Source: a virus
Reading direction: 5' to 3' (one strand)
Virus record (IMG/VR): IMGVR_UViG_3300005347_000065
Coordinates: 1 to 29,776 of that record
Length of the DNA: 29,776 nt
Under the pieces are notes generated by a model, which did not search any database, had not been told where the DNA came from, and was given only the letters and a program-made list of their open reading frames with translations. This document shows, piece after piece, positions 28,845 through 29,776 of this stretch (position 1 is its first letter; every line of letters begins with the position of its first letter). Position numbers and translations under genes: made by a program.

Positions 28845-29776
28845 GGCAGGAACGTTTCCAGGATCGCCCTGGCGAGCAGGGGCGGCACAGCGTTGCCCAC
28901 CTGGAGGTACCGCTTGCCGAGGCCACCCGCGAACCGGTGCTCCGGTGGGAACGACTGGAGCGCGGCGGCCTCCTCGACCGTGACCCGAATCGACGTCGGG
29001 CCGAACTGTGGCTCGCCACCGGCTCTGTCCTTGTGACCCGGGGCGGCAATCCGAGGGTCGCCCTGGACCGTGGTGGCCGGACGGCGATGCACCCACTCGA
29101 CATTGCCTACTCTGCTAGCGTGAACTGTCGGAGCCCGCCCCGACAGTTCACGCTCGGTACCGTTGGCCATCCGGCCGGATCGGTACACCCATTTGTTCCG
29201 GTCGATCTTGCCGGTGACCGTAGGGGACGGCTGGTCAGTGGTGCGTTCACCCCGAGCCGCAGGATCACCTCCGGTGCCGTAGTTGGAGCGCATCACCCCG
29301 TCGAACCCCAAGGCATCGGCCATGCTCACCCAGGGCAAGACACCATCGTCCAGGCGTGACGGTGAGCGCTCCCAGTACCGGGAGTGCGTCGGCGTCGGAG
29401 GTGCCGCTGTCACACCGTCCAGCCTAGCGATCATGAACGCGCGTTCCCGGGTCTGCGGCACGCCGTACTGCTCGGAACGGATCTTGCCTGTCCACGTGGA
29501 GTAACCGTGAGCACTCCGCAGGACGGCGGCGCACGCCTCCCAGACCGGGAGGACAGCGCCCACCTGCTCCCAGACGATGTAGGTCGGCCGTCCGGCCAGG
29601 GCGACCCGGAGCGGTTCCAGCACCAGCCAGGTGCGCGGGTCACCGTCGTCCGGGCGAAACCGGGCGCCCCGGGCCACCTCGTCGATCCCGGCCAGCACCC
29701 GGTGCAAGTTCCGGCGACCCTCACCGTTACCGGCCGGGCTGAAGGTCTGGCACGGCGGGCTGCCGATGTGGATGCC
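28838..29776 (-). CDS. C5-cytosine DNA methyltransferase (5' end beyond window)
   Basis: A partial gene: 312 residues are visible and the frame stays open at the window edge. At the edge is the catalytic GSPPCQTFSPAG motif (Cys in PCQ). Then come a WEQV motif (the usual ENV), a QYGVPQTRERAFMIA motif with the Gln-Arg-Arg role, a target-recognition region (about 120-250) with SPTVTGKI and RPATTVQGDPRI, and the final GNAVPPLLARAI. It would methylate a cytosine in phage DNA, most likely as protection against host restriction. A start near 29707 is only apparent. It is coupled to the endonuclease VII gene. Confidence 0.93.
   Translation of the reverse strand, partial: GIHIGSPPCQTFSPAGNGEGRRNLHRVLAGIDEVARGARFRPDDGDPRTWLVLEPLRVALAGRPTYIVWEQVGAVLPVWEACAAVLRSAHGYSTWTGKIRSEQYGVPQTRERAFMIARLDGVTAAPPTPTHSRYWERSPSRLDDGVLPWVSMADALGFDGVMRSNYGTGGDPAARGERTTDQPSPTVTGKIDRNKWVYRSGRMANGTERELSGRAPTVHASRVGNVEWVHRRPATTVQGDPRIAAPGHKDRAGGEPQFGPTSIRVTVEEAAALQSFPPEHRFAGGLGKRYLQVGNAVPPLLARAILETFLPC

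Overview
The window is a dense, high-GC stretch of a tailed double-stranded DNA phage (Caudoviricetes) with the gene order of a long non-contractile-tailed siphovirus. GTG and TTG starts, 4-nt ATGA/GTGA overlaps, GAGGAGG ribosome-binding sites, an amidase endolysin without a mycobacterial-type esterase, and terminators with GC-rich hairpins all suggest an actinobacterial host (Streptomyces, Micromonospora or a relative). I cannot name the host. No integrase, tRNA or CRISPR was seen.

Region 1 (72-4082, plus strand) is an operon-like run. It encodes a small His/Cys-containing protein, an extended-SDR sugar-nucleotide epimerase/dehydratase, a GT-B glycosyltransferase, an HNH protein, a small membrane protein, a GT-A-like glycosyltransferase, and two small proteins. 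It looks like a sugar-modification module. It meets the oppositely transcribed remainder at a bidirectional terminator hairpin (4096-4132).

Region 2 (29776 down to 4162, minus strand) is the packaging, structural and lysis block, read right to left. First come a partial C5-cytosine methyltransferase, an endonuclease VII-type nuclease, two small genes (one with a helix-turn-helix), the small terminase, three small proteins, the large terminase, the portal, a MuF-like protein, the scaffold and the major capsid protein. Then come the neck proteins. A cassette of surface-type proteins follows (fibre-like, Ig-like, beta-helix, lectin-fold plus tandem repeats fused to a tail-terminator-like domain). 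After it come the tail tube, the G/GT tail chaperones joined by a -1 frameshift, the tape measure, two large tail-tip proteins, and lysis-associated genes (small membrane proteins, amidase, holin).

The most notable points are these. The ORF at 14700-16664 appears to fuse a lectin-like domain and about 14 Ser/Thr/Gly-rich 20-residue repeats to a tail terminator. An ideal Shine-Dalgarno and ATG inside the endolysin would make a free C-terminal domain. A compositional dip covers the tip of the receptor-binding tail protein and the gene after it. The phage carries its own sugar-modifying enzymes together with Ser/Thr-rich virion proteins that could be their targets.
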